Shown piece after piece: positions 1 to 13,272 of a stretch of DNA of 60,000 nt (positions are counted from its first letter, which is position 1; each line of letters begins with the position of its first letter). The DNA is from Nematostella vectensis (Eukaryota > Cnidaria > Anthozoa > Actiniaria > Edwardsiidae), in contig NC_064041.1 in the NCBI RefSeq assembly GCF_932526225.1, positions 3,176,699-3,236,698 of the forward strand. The letters run 5' to 3'. The translations under genes and the position numbers were made by a program. The notes under the pieces were generated by a model that saw nothing but the letters and a program-made list of their open reading frames with translations, did not search any database and had not been told where the DNA came from.

Positions 1-3000
1 CGTGGCCACCAATACAAAGTGTTAAAGTGTGACGCGCGCTACCGTGGCCAACAATACAAAGTGCTATAGTGAGACGCGCGCTAACGTGGCCACCAATAGA
101 AGGTGTTATAGTGTGACGCGCGCTACCTAGGCCACCAATACAAAGTGTTATAGTGTGACGCGCGTTACAGTGGCCACCAACACAAAGTGTTATAGTGTAA
201 CGCGCGCTACCGTGGCCACCAACACAAAGTGTTATAGTGTAACGCGCGCTACCGTGGCCACCAATACAAAGTATATATAGTGCGACGCGCGCTACCGTGG
301 CCACCAATACAAAGTGTTGTAGTGTAACGCGCGCTACCGTGGCCCCAATACAAAGTATATATAGTGAGACGCGCGCAACCGTGGCCACCAATACAAAGTG
401 TTATAGTGTGATGTGCGCTACCGTGGCCACCAAGACAAATTGTTATAGTGCGACGCGCGCTACCGTGGCCACCAATACAAAGTGCTATAGTGCGAAGCGC
501 GCTACCGTGGCCACCAATACAAAGTGTTATAGTGCGACGCGCGCTACCGTGGCCACCAACACAAAGTGTTATAGTGTGACGTGCGCTACCGTGGCCACCA
601 AGACAAAGTGTTATAGTGCGACGCGCGCTACCGTGGCCACCAAGACAAAGTGTTTTAGTGCGACGCGCGCTACCGTGGCCACCAACACAAAGTGTTATAG
701 TGCGACGCGCGCTACCGTGGCCACCAATACAAAGTGATTTAGTGTAACGCGCGCTACCGTAGCCACCAATACAAAGTGTTTTAGTGCGACGCGCGCTACC
801 GTGGCCACCAACACAAAGTGTTATAGTGCGACGCGCGCTACCGTGGCTACCAATACAAAGTGTTTTAGTGCGACGCGCGCTACCGTGGCCACCAAGACAA
901 AGTGTTATAGTGCGACGTGCGCCACCGTGGCCACCAATACAAAGTGTTATAGTGTGACGCGCGCTACCGTGGCCACCAATACAAAGTGTTATAGTGTGAT
1001 GTGCGCTACCGTGGCCACCAAGACAAATTGTTATAGTGCGACGCGCGCTACCGTGGCCACCAATACAAAGTGTTGTAGTGTAACGCGCGCTACCGTGGCC
1101 CCAATACAAAGTATATATAGTGCGACGCGCGCTACCGTGGCTACCAATACAAAGTGTTTTAGTGCGACGCGCGCTATCGTGGCCACCAAGACAAAGTGTT
1201 ATAGTGCGACGCGCGCCACCGTGGCCACCAATACAAAGTGTTATAGTGTGACGTTCGCTACCGTGGCCACCAAGACAAAGTGTTATAGTGTGACGTGCGC
1301 CACCGTGGCCACCAATACAAAGTGTTTTAGTGCGACGCGCGCTACCGTGGCCACCAAGACAAAGTGTTTTAGTGTAACGCGCGCTGCCGTGGCCACTAAT
1401 ACAAAGTGTTATAGTGTGACGCGCGTTACCGTGGCCACCAACACAAAGTGTTATAGTGTAACGCGCGCTACCGTGGCCACCAACACAAAGTGTTATAGTG
1501 TAACGCGCGCTACCGTGGCCACCAATACAAAGTATATATAGTGCGACGCGCGCTACGGTGGCCACCAATACAAAGTGTTGTAGTGTAACGCGCGCTACCG
1601 TGGCCCCAATACAAAGTATATATAGTGAGACGCGCGCTACCGTGGCCACCAATACAAAGTGTTATAGTGTGATGTGCGCTACCGTGGCCACCAAGACAAA
1701 TTGTTATAGTGCGACGCGCGCTACCGTGGCCACCAATACAAAGTGCTATAGTGCGAAGCGCGCTACCGTGGCCACCAATACAAAGTGTTATAGTGCGACG
1801 CGCGCTACCGTGGCCACCAACACAAAGTGTTATAGTGTGATGTGCGCTACCGTGGCCACCAAGACAAATTGTTATAGTGCGACGCGCGCTACCGTGGCCA
1901 CCAACACAAAGTGCTATAGTGTGACGTGCGCTACCGTGGCCACAAATACAAAGTGTTATAGTGCGACGCGCGCTACCGTGGCCACAAACACAAAGTGTTA
2001 TAGTGCGACGCGCGCTACCGTGGCCACAAATACAAAGTGTTATAGTGCGACGCGCGCTACCGTGGCCACCAATACAAAAAGTTATAGTGCGACACGCGCT
2101 ACCGTGGCCACCAAGACAAAGTGTTTTAGTGCGACGCGCGCTACCGTGGCCACCAACACAAAGTGTTATAGTGCGACGCGCGCTACCGTGGCCACCAATA
2201 CAAAGTGTTTTAGTGTAACGCGCGCTACCGTGGCCACCAATACAAAAGTGTTATAGTGTGGCGCGCGCTACCGTGGCCACCAATACAAAGTGTTAAAGTG
2301 TGACGCGCGCTACCGTGGCCAACAATACAAAGTGCTATAGTGAGACGCGCGCTACCGTGGCCACCAATACAAGGTGTTATAGTGTGACGCGCGCTACCCA
2401 GGCCACCAATACAAAGTGTTATAGTGTGACGCGCGTTACCGTGGCCACCAACACAAAGTGTTATAGTGTAACGCGCGCTACCGTGGCCACCAACACAAAG
2501 TGTTATAGTGTAACGCGCGCTACCGTGGCCACCAATACAAAGTATATATAGTGCGACGCGCGCTACGGTGGCCACCAATACAAAGTGTTGTAGTGTAACG
2601 CGCGCTACCGTGGCCCCAATACAAAGTATATATAGTGAGACGCGCGCTACCGTGGCCACCAATACAAAGTGTTATAGTGTGATGTGCGCTACCGTGGCCA
2701 CCAAGACAAATTGTTATAGTGCGACGCGCGCTACCGTGGCCACCAATACAAAGTGCTATAGTGCGAAGCGCGCTACCGTGGCCACCAATACAAAGTGTTA
2801 TAGTGCGACGCGCGCTACCGTGGCCACCAACACAAAGTGTTATAGTGTGACGTGCGCTACCGTGGCCACCAAGACAAAGTGTTATAGTGCGACGCGCGCT
2901 ACCGTGGCCACCAAGACAAAGTGTTTTAGTGCGACGCGCGCTACCGTGGCCACCAACACAAAGTGTTATAGTGCGACGCGCGCTACCGTGGCCACCAATA

Positions 3001-6000
3001 CAAAGTGATTTAGTGTAACGCGCGCTACCGTAGCCACCAATACAAAGTGTTTTAGTGCGACGCGCGCTACCGTGGCCACCAACACAAAGTGTTATAGTGC
3101 GACGCGCGCTACCGTGGCTACCAATACAAATTGTTTAGTGCGACGCGCGCTACCGTGGCCACCAAGACAAAGTGTTATAGTGCGACGTGCGCCACCGTGG
3201 CCACCAATACAAAGTGTTATAGTGTGACGCGCGCTACCGTGGCCACCAATACAAAGTGTTATAGTGTGATGTGCGCTACCGTGGCCACCAATACAAAGTG
3301 CTATAGTGCGAAGCGCGCTACCGTGGCCACCAATACAAAGTGTTATAGTGCGACGCGCGCTACCGTGGCCACCAACACAAAGTGTTTTAGTGCGACGCGC
3401 GCTACCGTGGCCACCAAGACAATGTGTTTTAGTGTAACGCGCGCTACCGTGGCCACTAATACAAAGTGTTGTAGTGTAACGCGCGCTACCGTGGCCCCAA
3501 TACAAAGTATATATAGTGCGACGCGCGCTACCGTGGCTACCAATACAAAGTGTTTTAGTGCGACGCGCGCTATCGTGGCCACCAAGACAAAGTGTTATAG
3601 TGCGACGCGCGCCACCGTGGCCACCAATACAAAGTGTTATAGTGTGACGTTCGCTACCGTGGCCACCAAGACAAAGTGTTATAGTGTGACGTGCGCCACC
3701 GTGGCCACCAATACAAAGTGTTTTAGTGCGACGCGCGCTACCGTGGCCACCAAGACAAAGTGTTTTAGTGTAACGCGCGCTGCCGTGGCCACTAATACAA
3801 AGTGTTATAGTGTGACGCGCGTTACCGTGGCCACCAACACAAAGTGTTATAGTGTAACGCGCGCTACCGTGGCCACCAACACAAAGTGTTATAGTGTAAC
3901 GCGCGCTACCGTGGCCACCAATACAAAGTATATATAGTGCGACGCGCGCTACGGTGGCCACCAATACAAAGTGTTGTAGTGTAACGCGCGCTACCGTGGC
4001 CCCAATACAAAGTATATATAGTGAGACGCGCGCTACCGTGGCCACCAATACAAAGTGTTATAGTGTGATGTGCGCTACCGTGGCCACCAAGACAAATTGT
4101 TATAGTGCGACGCGCGCTACCGTGGCCACCAATACAAAGTGCTATAGTGCGAAGCGCGCTACCGTGGCCACCAATACAAAGTGTTATAGTGCGACGCGCG
4201 CTACCGTGGCCACCAACACAAAGTGTTATAGTGTGATGTGCGCTACCGTGGCCACCAAGACAAATTGTTATAGTGCGACGCGCGCTACCGTGGCCACCAA
4301 CACAAAGTGCTATAGTGTGACGTGCGCTACCGTGGCCACAAATACAAAGTGTTATAGTGCGACGCGCGCTACCGTGGCCACAAACACAAAGTGTTATAGT
4401 GCGACGCGCGCTACCGTGGCCACAAATACAAAGTGTTATAGTGCGACGCGCGCTACCGTGGCCACCAATACAAAAAGTTATAGTGCGACACGCGCTACCG
4501 TGGCCACCAAGACAAAGTGTTTTAGTGCGACGCGCGCTACCGTGGCCACCAACACAAAGTGTTATAGTGCGACGCGCGCTACCGTGGCCACCAATACAAA
4601 GTGTTTTAGTGTAACGCGCGCTACCGTGGCCACCAATACAAAAGTGTTATAGTGTGACGCGCGTTACCGTGGCCACCAACACAAAGTGTTATAGTGTAAC
4701 GCGCGCTACCGTGGCCACCAACACAAAGTGTTATAGTGTAACGCGCGCTACCGTGGCCACCAATACAAAGTATATATAGTGCGACGCGCGCTACGGTGGC
4801 CACCAATACAAAGTGTTGTAGTGTAACGCGCGCTACCGTGGCCCCAATACAAAGTATATATAGTGAGACGCGCGCTACCGTGGCCACCAATACAAAGTGT
4901 TATAGTGTGATGTGCGCTACCGTGGCCACCAAGACAAATTGTTATAGTGCGACGCGCGCTACCGTGGCCACCAATACAAAGTGCTATAGTGCGAAGCGCG
5001 CTACCGTGGCCACCAATACAAAGTGTTATAGTGCGACGCGCGCTACCGTGGCCACCAACACAAAGTGTTATAGTGTGACGTGCGCTACCGTGGCCACCAA
5101 GACAAAGTGTTATAGTGCGACGCGCGCTACCGTGGCCACCAAGACAAAGTGTTTTAGTGCGACGCGCGCTACCGTGGCCACCAACACAAAGTGTTATAGT
5201 GCGACGCGCGCTACCGTGGCCACCAATACAAAGTGATTTAGTGTAACGCGCGCTACCGTAGCCACCAATACAAAGTGTTTTAGTGCGACGCGCGCTACCG
5301 TGGCCACCAACACAAAGTGTTATAGTGCGACGCGCGCTACCGTGGCTACCAATACAAATTGTTTAGTGCGACGCGCGCTACCGTGGCCACCAAGACAAAG
5401 TGTTATAGTGCGACGTGCGCCACCGTGGCCACCAATACAAAGTGTTATAGTGTGACGCGCGCTACCGTGGCCACCAATACAAAGTGTTATAGTGTGATGT
5501 GCGCTACCGTGGCCACCAATACAAAGTGCTATAGTGCGAAGCGCGCTACCGTGGCCACCAATACAAAGTGTTATAGTGCGACGCGCGCTACCGTGGCCAC
5601 CAACACAAAGTGTTTTAGTGCGACGCGCGCTACCGTGGCCACCAAGACAATGTGTTTTAGTGTAACGCGCGCTACCGTGGCCACTAATACAAAGTATTAT
5701 AGTGCGACGCGCGCTACCGTGGCCACCAATACAAAGTGTTATAGTGCGAGGCGCGTTACCGTGGCCACCAATACAAAGTGTTATAGTGCGACGCGCGCTA
5801 CCGTGGCCACCAATACAAAGTGTTATAGTGCGACGCGCGCTACCGTGGCCACCAATACAAAGTGTTTTAGTGCGACGCGCGCTACCGTGGCCACCAACAC
5901 AAAGTGTTATAGTGCGACGCGCGCTACCGTGGCCACCAATACAAAGTGTTATAGTGCGGCGCGCGCTACGGTGGCCACCAATACAAAGTGTTGTAGTGTA

Positions 6001-6128
6001 ACGCGCGCTACCGTGGCCCCAATACAAAGTATATATAGTGAGACGCGCGCTACCGTGGCCACCAATACAAAGTGTTATAGTGTGATGTGCGCTACCGTGG
6101 CCACCAAGACAAATTGTTATAGTGCGAC
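1..6128. repeat. 42-bp CpG-rich satellite array with higher-order repeats
   Basis: About 146 head-to-tail units of 42 bp fill this stretch. The unit core contains ACGCGCGCTACCGTGGCCAC followed by an A-rich part with AATACAAAGTGTTATAGT. Recurrent variants occur at fixed positions (aataca/aacaca/aagaca; gttata/gtttta/gttgta). Each unit carries about five CpGs and the palindrome GTGGCCAC. Blocks of about 440–700 bp recur with the same variant order at offsets of about 2.2–2.4 kb (297, 2568 and 4796; 1558 and 3954), so the array has a higher-order structure. A few units of 40–41 bp shift the frame. Because 42 is 14 codons and the unit lacks stops, long open frames run on both strands; these are not evidence of a protein. 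Confidence 0.97.
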
Positions 6129-6339
6129 TTATGATTGTCTTTCATTAGTCATCCTCATTGGTTTTAATTCGTTTACTTCCGTTAAACACGAACGCACAAT
6201 AAAAAAAGGGACTTGCCTTAGGCATACCGTCATTCGTCATTTGACTTTACTGAGTGGTAAGCTCTGTAGAGAGAAGCCATAAGGCTATAATAGAGTTCAA
6301 AATTGGCCAAAAACTCACCATTGAAGTAAACACAGTCTA

Positions 6340-7252
6340 TTTATTAGCCTTTTCTTAGCACAAAACGAAAAATAACGGAGGATTGGATTAGATAGGTTTT
6401 GAAGTAACCTTAAAGTTGTCGTAGGAAGTCGTACGGATTTACTTTTTGCTATGTTCTGGCACTTTCAGAGGTCTGAACTCAATAAAGTCTAGCTGTGAAT
6501 GACGACGACTTGCGCTAAAGCTTACGAAAAAGGAGGCGGAGCTATCCCTTTTATAGCGCGCGCTCGTGTTTAAGGCGGCCCCTCTAACGCGCGTTGTATG
6601 GCAATGCTGAATTAAAGTAAAATGATATTTTAAGTCCCTCACCAATTCCCCGCTTTGACTGGCCTTGAATGACTGGTCTTTGTGGCTCCAGTGCAAAATC
6701 TTTCTGCTCACTCGCAGATCCTGTAACCATGTACTATGTGAGTATGGTGACTTTCACTAACTTAAATTACCTCCCAGGGCTTCTTTGAATAAAAGAAACA
6801 ATCATATACTGTGAATGCCTATAATGTAGATGGATGCCGTCTAGTAATTAGTAGGAATTTAAGCAACGACGACCGCAACGCGAACGGCGATGGCGGCAGA
6901 AGACAATTGAAATTTAAAAGCTAAATATTCATAATTTAATCACTGGCCTTAAAGCAATGATAACAACAACAACAACAACAACAAACGATAACGATAGCGA
7001 TAACGATAATGATAACGATAATGATAAGAATAATAATTATAATGACAATAATAATGATGATAATTGAATGGATGAGCAAATAAATGAACCAAAGAGCTTC
7101 TCTCACCCTCATTGTCATCAATGTCCTCATCGTCATCTTCACTGATGTCTCGTTTGTTGATGTTTGAAATTGTGGCAAAGTGGGCAGGGCCAATCACCTG
7201 GAGCAAGACGATTAAACACAGGAATACCGCGATACGCGCGACTGTCGCCATT
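6340..7252 (-). CDS. Candidate small secreted, dibasic-processed peptide precursor (3 exons)
   Basis: Exon 1 is 7252–7107: an acceptor (gttcgTAG) lies one base before an ATG at 7251. Residues 1–26 form a typical signal peptide (MATVARIAVFLCLIVLLQVI, then GPAHFA), followed by NINKRDISEDDDEDIDDNE, so a Lys-Arg site sits in an acidic propeptide. The donor AGG|GTGAGA leaves phase 1. Exon 2 is 6720–6643 (ttacAG acceptor, GTGAGG donor), enters in phase 1 and ends QGQSKRGIG. A possible exon 3 from 6492 adds ARLY and a stop at 6479–6481. AATAAA is present on this strand at 6340–6345. The phase agreement and the secreted acidic KR pattern support a real gene, perhaps a neuropeptide-like precursor, but no family is recognised. 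The last exon is weak. Confidence 0.4.
6549..6572 (-). promoter_or_regulatory. TATA-box-like block shared with 37361–37384
   Basis: On the minus strand this reads TAAACACGAGCGCGCG, then CTATAAAA. The same 24-base block with three mismatches occurs at 37361–37384, again with TATAAAA. It may be a core promoter, or part of a dispersed element. Here it falls in the proposed last intron of the secreted-peptide gene, so its role is unclear. Confidence 0.35.
6958..7070. repeat. Simple repeats (AAC)n and (ATAACG/AATAAT)n
   Basis: Short microsatellites of AAC, then ATAACGATA and AATAATA variants. They lie in the proposed first intron of the secreted-peptide gene. Confidence 0.9.
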
Positions 7253-7339
7253 CTACGAACAACAATAACAGCAACAAAACTTTATTTTTCTACTCTGGAG
7301 CATACTTACAGGAGGATGGTAAGGCTGTAAGACAGAAGT

Positions 7340-10060
7340 AGAATATACACCTATTTCAAATAAGATTGCACTCGACAACCCATTTGTCGTAACCCGCGGC
7401 GGTAGATGAGCTTATTTAAAAGCGTCATGTCCCTCCGCAGGCATTTCCAATGCCAAGTAAGCACCAGAAAAGAAACAAGTCCGACAGGGATTCTGTGGCG
7501 ATTTGACGAGTGCGCAGCGCAAGGAGCTTAATGCATGTGGTACCGTCTCCTCCCCCCTCACATTGAGTTTTGTTCACCACATGAGCCCGCGAAGCTCAGA
7601 AACAGGTTCATTCCCTGTTTTCTAACGTTTAGACACGCCTGCGAAGGGGCGAAAATATCGTTTTGTGTTTTTGCGGGCAACACTTTTATCTTAAACCAAA
7701 AGAGTTTATTCTCTTGCTTAAAGTAATCAAATTTCTGATACGGTAAAAAAAAATGCATATCAAGGAAATTTAGCCAAAAATTGTCGTTTTTGCCAAACGC
7801 GGTCACTTCTATATAAGTAGACTAATATATTCCTTATTTGGAAAATCTGCATGATTCTTGTCAAAAGATTGTCGTACCGCAGGTGCTTCGTAAACTTTAT
7901 GACTTGTAATCAGAAGAGAAAATCAGTGACTGTGACCATCTTTGGTCAATGGAGAAAGTCTCTGAAAAGAAACTAAGATTCCTGGGTACCAGTCCTTTAA
8001 AACGACACGTTTTCTACATATGACGGATAGTTTCGTGTCTCAAAAGTATCCCTTATAAAAATAAACCCATGTAAAACACAGATCTTGTATGCGAATAAAG
8101 ATATTACTTTCAAAAACAACGTACATTCTCGACTGCGTTTTGCGTGCGCGCAAAAGAAATCACAACCTAAAATTTGTCTGCAAATGCTGAGAAAATTACC
8201 TGACAACCATGTTGAATAATAAATGACGGAAACTTATGGCGATGTAAAGGGGAAACGCAAACCCCAGGCACGTATATTTTGGCCTCGATCAACGTCACAT
8301 AGTAATATATAGAAAAATAATTTAAAATCACTTAGAAATTTCCGGCCCTTTCAGCAGTGTTGTTTTTTTTATACAAATGCCTTAACTTTAACTTTAAATA
8401 ACTTAATTGCCACTAGCGAGCTAATCCGGCAATTGGCGGTCAGCGGAGGCTGGCGCGTGAGAACGATAACGGACGACAACATGTACAAAAACAATGTAAT
8501 ACAATGAAAATACTTGCGATGCGCATAACTTAACGTGACATGCAATAGCAAACAAACGAAAAACACGATGAAAGCCCATCATCGGATTAGCTCACTAGGT
8601 AAGGCCGCTACAATATTGGCTGCAGACTAAAATAATACCAGGGAAGTGTAGTACCTTCAATGCAATACCTTTAATGTTGCATGTCCTTTTGATGGAAGAA
8701 AATATTAAGCAAACCATTTTAAGTAGATCAAATTTGAAAGGCCATATAGACTTGAACAGGTGATAAGGGTAATCTTCGTAAGAGTAATTACCCGTTTTGC
8801 CAGGTATTTAACGGGTGACCTTTCCAAAAAGGCACTCAAACGGTGAACCAAGGTTATCAAAAGTAAAGTATAAGTAGAACAGTTCATATGTAAACAAACA
8901 AACAACCTTTCGCAATATTTTAATATAGTCTAATGGATAAATGGAACTGAACGCTTTGAACAAACTGATTTTCTTGACAGCAGTTAAACTCAACAATCAA
9001 TTTAACCTCTGTGCGATAAGCATTTCCACAAACTCTGAAGGAAAATTATTCAACCTAATTCATATTTTAAAGGCCTCTGTCAAACACAAACTTGGTACTT
9101 TGCAAGGATGACAAAAAATGGCGACTGACAGACAGGCTGTTTGACTTTTGACTAGAAATCATTCTTCTTCCTTGTACCTGATTTGGCTTGTAAATAGACC
9201 AAACAAAGTTTTTTGTTTAGATAGACAAACAGAAAAACAAAAATGCTTATGAAAACAGTTGAATTTGTAGAGAGATTGTAAAATTATTAAACAATATAAA
9301 ATGCTAAATAAAAAAATGTAATGGGGTGTTGAAGGCGTTCTCTTCTTAAAATTCTCATACTTCGAGTGGCATACAAGAATATCTAAATGATAAAAGGCAC
9401 ACTTGAAACTAGACACTTGTCTCTGGTGCTGTTTTTTTTTTTCGGGAATCGCCATAATTTATAAAAAAAAGATTACAATTTACTGGACGGAGCAATTCAA
9501 CGGAGTGACAGAAAAAGGCTGACAGACGCTTGGCAATTCAATGCAAGCAACAGTGATATAAAAAAAATATTCCAACATATATCTCAGGGTGTCTTTTCAT
9601 TTCTTACCTGAGAAAGTCACTCTGTCTTCGCGCTCAAAGCGATCTGTGAGCTCTTTTGTCTTCTCCCAACTTTATGACCGCAATCGCTGATTGAGAGTTA
9701 CGTCATTTTTTGAATAATTAAGACGCCGTGACGGTACGCGTATTATGCGAAATCGTAAAGCCATAAAGCTGCAACACCTTACGACGATAGGTTCCATGAG
9801 CAGAAATAGTATCAGCTGCTGTTGCATATCAAGAATGAATATTTCTTTGTGTTTTTATTTTTGTGGCAATAACAAAAAGTTCTCGGTTTTTTAACAGGCG
9901 AACCAGGATTATAATCAGTCCCTCGTGATCCTTCGGGAATATAAAATATTATTTGGAGTTGTGTCTTCACTGTTTCCTCAATAAAGCTAGTTACATAACT
10001 ATATTAGCCTTGTGTGTGGTTTTTAAGGGTAATTGTGGGGCAGGAAGGGGTTTAGTCCTT
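7340..10060. other. No gene recognised
   Basis: AT-rich sequence with short open frames only. I see no domain, no convincing exon with paired splice sites, and no repeat longer than a few units. Confidence 0.6.
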
Positions 10061-10063
10061 GAA

Positions 10064-10180
10064 GGGAAAATTTCCCCCACCAATGGAAGAGGAAGAAAGG
10101 GATAGCGGGGTAAGTGAAATTAAGTTGCTTGTCTTGTCTCTCTCTCCCGTCCCTCTTTCTTTGGTGGGGGAAATTTTCTC
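10064..10180. mobile_element. MITE-like hairpin, about 117 bp
   Basis: The left arm GGGAAAATTTCCCCCACCAA (10064–10083) is matched in inverted orientation by TTGGTGGGGGAAATTTTCTC (10161–10180). The short non-coding interior and near-perfect terminal inverted repeats fit a miniature inverted-repeat element. No transposase is encoded. Confidence 0.55.
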
Positions 10181-10617
10181 TTGTAACGACCTCTTAACAT
10201 TGTCAGCGGATTACTTCAGCCAGTCTGTTTTGTTATAAAACGTCAAACGGTTAAAGTTATATCTGTTACATCTTTTGTATTAAGAACTACTTTTCAATAC
10301 TATCGTGGAATTTTTGGTGAAACATAACATTATTTCAATATATTATTACATCAACTTGATCCTTTTATATATTATCATAACTGAGGTGCATGTTTCACAA
10401 ACAGTCTGTCGCCGTATGAGATATCTCAAGTTTAAGTGGTTAATGTTTGATTGGGCAATTATTAATTCTGCAACAGGTAACCATGATATACTTTGTTGTT
10501 GTTTGAACAAAGCAAAGAAATTTGCTTCTTGAACCCTAATGTTTACCTGGCATTTTAACCATTAACCAGTTGACCCCTAAAGTGAGAAGGACATGGCTTC
10601 GGTCATTGTTTGCAGAC

Positions 10618-10803
10618 TTCCGATCGATTACGTAACAATCTCCTATAATAACCGAAAAATATTTCGAAATAGTAAAAGCAGTGTTTCTGTTAAGAGTTTC
10701 TTTGAGATAGTGACTGATAATTTAGAGCGGATGGCCTGTTAAATAGCGCGGATTCTAATATATTATTTTGACTCTTGTCGGTTGAGGTTTTCGTCTAGCC
10801 TTT
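10618..10803 (+). repeat. Dispersed repeat, copy 1 (second copy at 22410–22590)
   Basis: Shares a diverged but collinear stretch with 22410–22590, including gatggcctgttaaat, agattctaata and ctcttgtcggttgaggtt. It is non-coding and the family is unknown; ends are approximate. Confidence 0.6.
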
Positions 10804-12214
10804 TTAATGATCGAGAAAGCACCATCTTAATCGGCTTTTTCGATATTGGTTTGATTATTATGGACATTTCTCTAAATTTTAACTAATAACGTATCTTACA
10901 ATTTTAGTAAAAAAAAGTGATAGGGTTGTGCCGGACAAGGTCTCTTAAAAAATAAAGATCAAGAAAAGTAACCTACAAACAAAGCATAGCCTTTGTTGTA
11001 TTTAAGTTTCAAAATGTTTAGGGAATGATTTTAAAATAAAACATTGTCCATTAGCCCCGCTAGAAACCACCACACTTTAAGGTTATCTCAAAGGAGGCTT
11101 TAGTGGGGCTCATTTAAAAATTTGTATCTCTGGCACATTTTATCTTTTTGTTTCTTGGTTGCTAACATTGAAAGTACAAATACTAAGCATGCATTTCATG
11201 TCAGGTTGACTTGTCTGCCACTCCGTTTTCACGAATTATTCATATCCATGGCATGCCATTGGGCGGAGACTTTTGATAGTCACTTCACCTGGGAACCTCG
11301 GAACAATTGTGCAAAAACTTCAGTAGCCCACAGAGGTGTGGAGTGCCATGATACAGAAACATTAGAAAATTATTGGGTGCTCCCTTTGACCCAGCCCCTG
11401 CTACAGGGCGCGTTTACACACGAACATAGCCCTGTTGGGTCACATGCATAACTACCATGACCAAAAAGGCCTTGTCCAAATAATGCTGTCATTCTAAAAA
11501 AGAAGGGAATGTAACTGGATTTATATAAACATAGAAAATTCTGTCGAAAAATTGATTTGAGAAACGAACTGTGAAACGAATCAAGCAGAACGTAATGACA
11601 GCAAAAAACGGCATGAAATTTTTCAATTCTCAATATATAAGCTCAAGATTGCACATACAAGGAGTTCCTCTGACCAAAAGGTCAATTCCAAATTTTAAAG
11701 AAATTTAGAGGATTTGAAATTTAGATACTAGCGAGCAAAGTTGGCTTTATTTCTGATCAGAGCCCGACTTCTCCCTAAAAACGAGGAGAATTTATACTTT
11801 GAACATATGAAAATTGTACTTCAAGCCTCATATCTCGAAGACGAATCCATTAGTAAAAAATACTTTTTGATATGTTGGTTTACAAACATAAGAAACCTCT
11901 ATGGAAAAATTCAAGCTTACAGAAGTTAACCAGACCTTATTTTGGGAAAACTTGCCATTTATTTGCTATGTCGAACGTAATCTCATTTGCTTCGTCAAGC
12001 ACCAAACCCAGCAAACGAACTTTTGCAACACCATGTAATAGAATAACAAATATCACTATAACTTGAGAACTGCATGAAAATATATAAATGTGTATAGGGC
12101 AAGGCCAAACAAAAATAGAGTGGTTGTCAAAAACCCGTGAAATACTATTTAGTTTATTTAGTACTAATACACTATAATCTCTTTGTTATCTTTTGTTCTG
12201 GCTTGACTATTTAG
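10804..12214. other. No gene recognised
   Basis: AT-rich sequence. The largest open frames (about 60–110 codons) show no known domain and no codon bias I can defend. Confidence 0.6.
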
Positions 12215-12363
12215 CTGCGTAGCCAGGATTTTTAACAGGAGGAGGCCCAAAAGGCCCTTTCGATGCGTTTTCCTCGTGTATTTTAGATGATGTCTTACAC
12301 TTTACTGTGTTTTGGGCTGTATTTTTGCCCCCCCCTGGGCCACCCCCCCTGGCTACGCCCCTG
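12215..12363. mobile_element. MITE family A, copy 1
   Basis: Begins CTGCGTAGCCAGGATTTTTA and ends CCTGGCTACGCCCCTG, so the termini are inverted repeats (GCGTAGCCAGG). Further copies are at 54567–54680 and, enlarged, at 31174–32230. The interior holds aacaggagg and aaaaggccc motifs shared by all copies. Non-autonomous. Confidence 0.65.
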
Positions 12364-12856
12364 CTATTACATTTTAACAATTACATTTTGTTGCCACCAC
12401 TCATTTTGTTTGAAAACCACTCTACTGTAATAGAATCGACAAGCTTCCATAAATATTAGGACTTTCACTAAAGGAGAAACCATCTTATTAAAAGTAAGAA
12501 AAATACTTTATAATACTTTTGATTTTCAAATATATTACGTAAAGAAACATAATGCAAAATGTAAAATACTGGGCTAGCTTTTTCAATTTTTCAACAATAA
12601 TATTTATGGCTCTAAATTCCTTTGAGTAATAAGGGAAAATTGAGAAAATATAAAATGTACTGCTAATGTTCCCCCATTTTTTGATAATTACTGCTCCCCC
12701 AGTTTTTGATAATTACTTGAATTGTTCTACGCTGCCCTCATATTGTCGAAACATCTTCATCGTCACATCATCATATAATCTAAGTATTGTGAGCAGCTGT
12801 TGCAATGGACTATATTTTTTATATTTAAAATGCTGTTGAAAATAACCCCTAAGTCT

Positions 12857-13272
12857 TTGTGTATCGCGCGCTACCGTGGCCACCAACACAAAGTGTTATA
12901 GTGTAACGCACGCTACCGTGGCCACAAACACGAAGTGTTATAGTGTGACGCGCGCTACCGTGGCCACCAAGACAAAGTGTTATAGTGTGACGCGCGCTAC
13001 CGTGGCCACCAACACAAAGTGTTATAGTGTGACGCGCGCTACCGTGGCCACCAACACAAAGTGTTATAGTGTAACGCACGCTACCGTGGCCACCAACACA
13101 AAGTGTTATAGTGTAACGCGTGCTACCGTGGCCACCAACACAAAGTGTTATAGTGTAACGCGCGTTACCGTGGCCACCAACACAAAGTGTTATAGTGCGA
13201 CGCGCGCTACCGTGGCCACCAACACAAAGTGTTATAGTGTGACGCGCGCTAGCGTGGCCACCAATACAAACT
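12857..13272. repeat. Second array of the 42-bp satellite, about 10 units
   Basis: Same unit as the array at 1–6128, mostly with the aacaca variant, and more homogeneous. It lies about 6.7 kb from the end of the main array with unique sequence between. The edges are sharp: entry at tatcGCGCGCTACC, exit after accaatacaaactg. Confidence 0.95.

Noticed and set aside
249-6282. Long open frames encoding 14-residue repeats (e.g. ATRATVATNTKCYS) on both strands
   Set aside because: Unit length is a multiple of three and lacks stops, so frames are open by construction on both strands. Thr-rich periodicity recalls antifreeze helices, but there is no start context, signal peptide or end structure.
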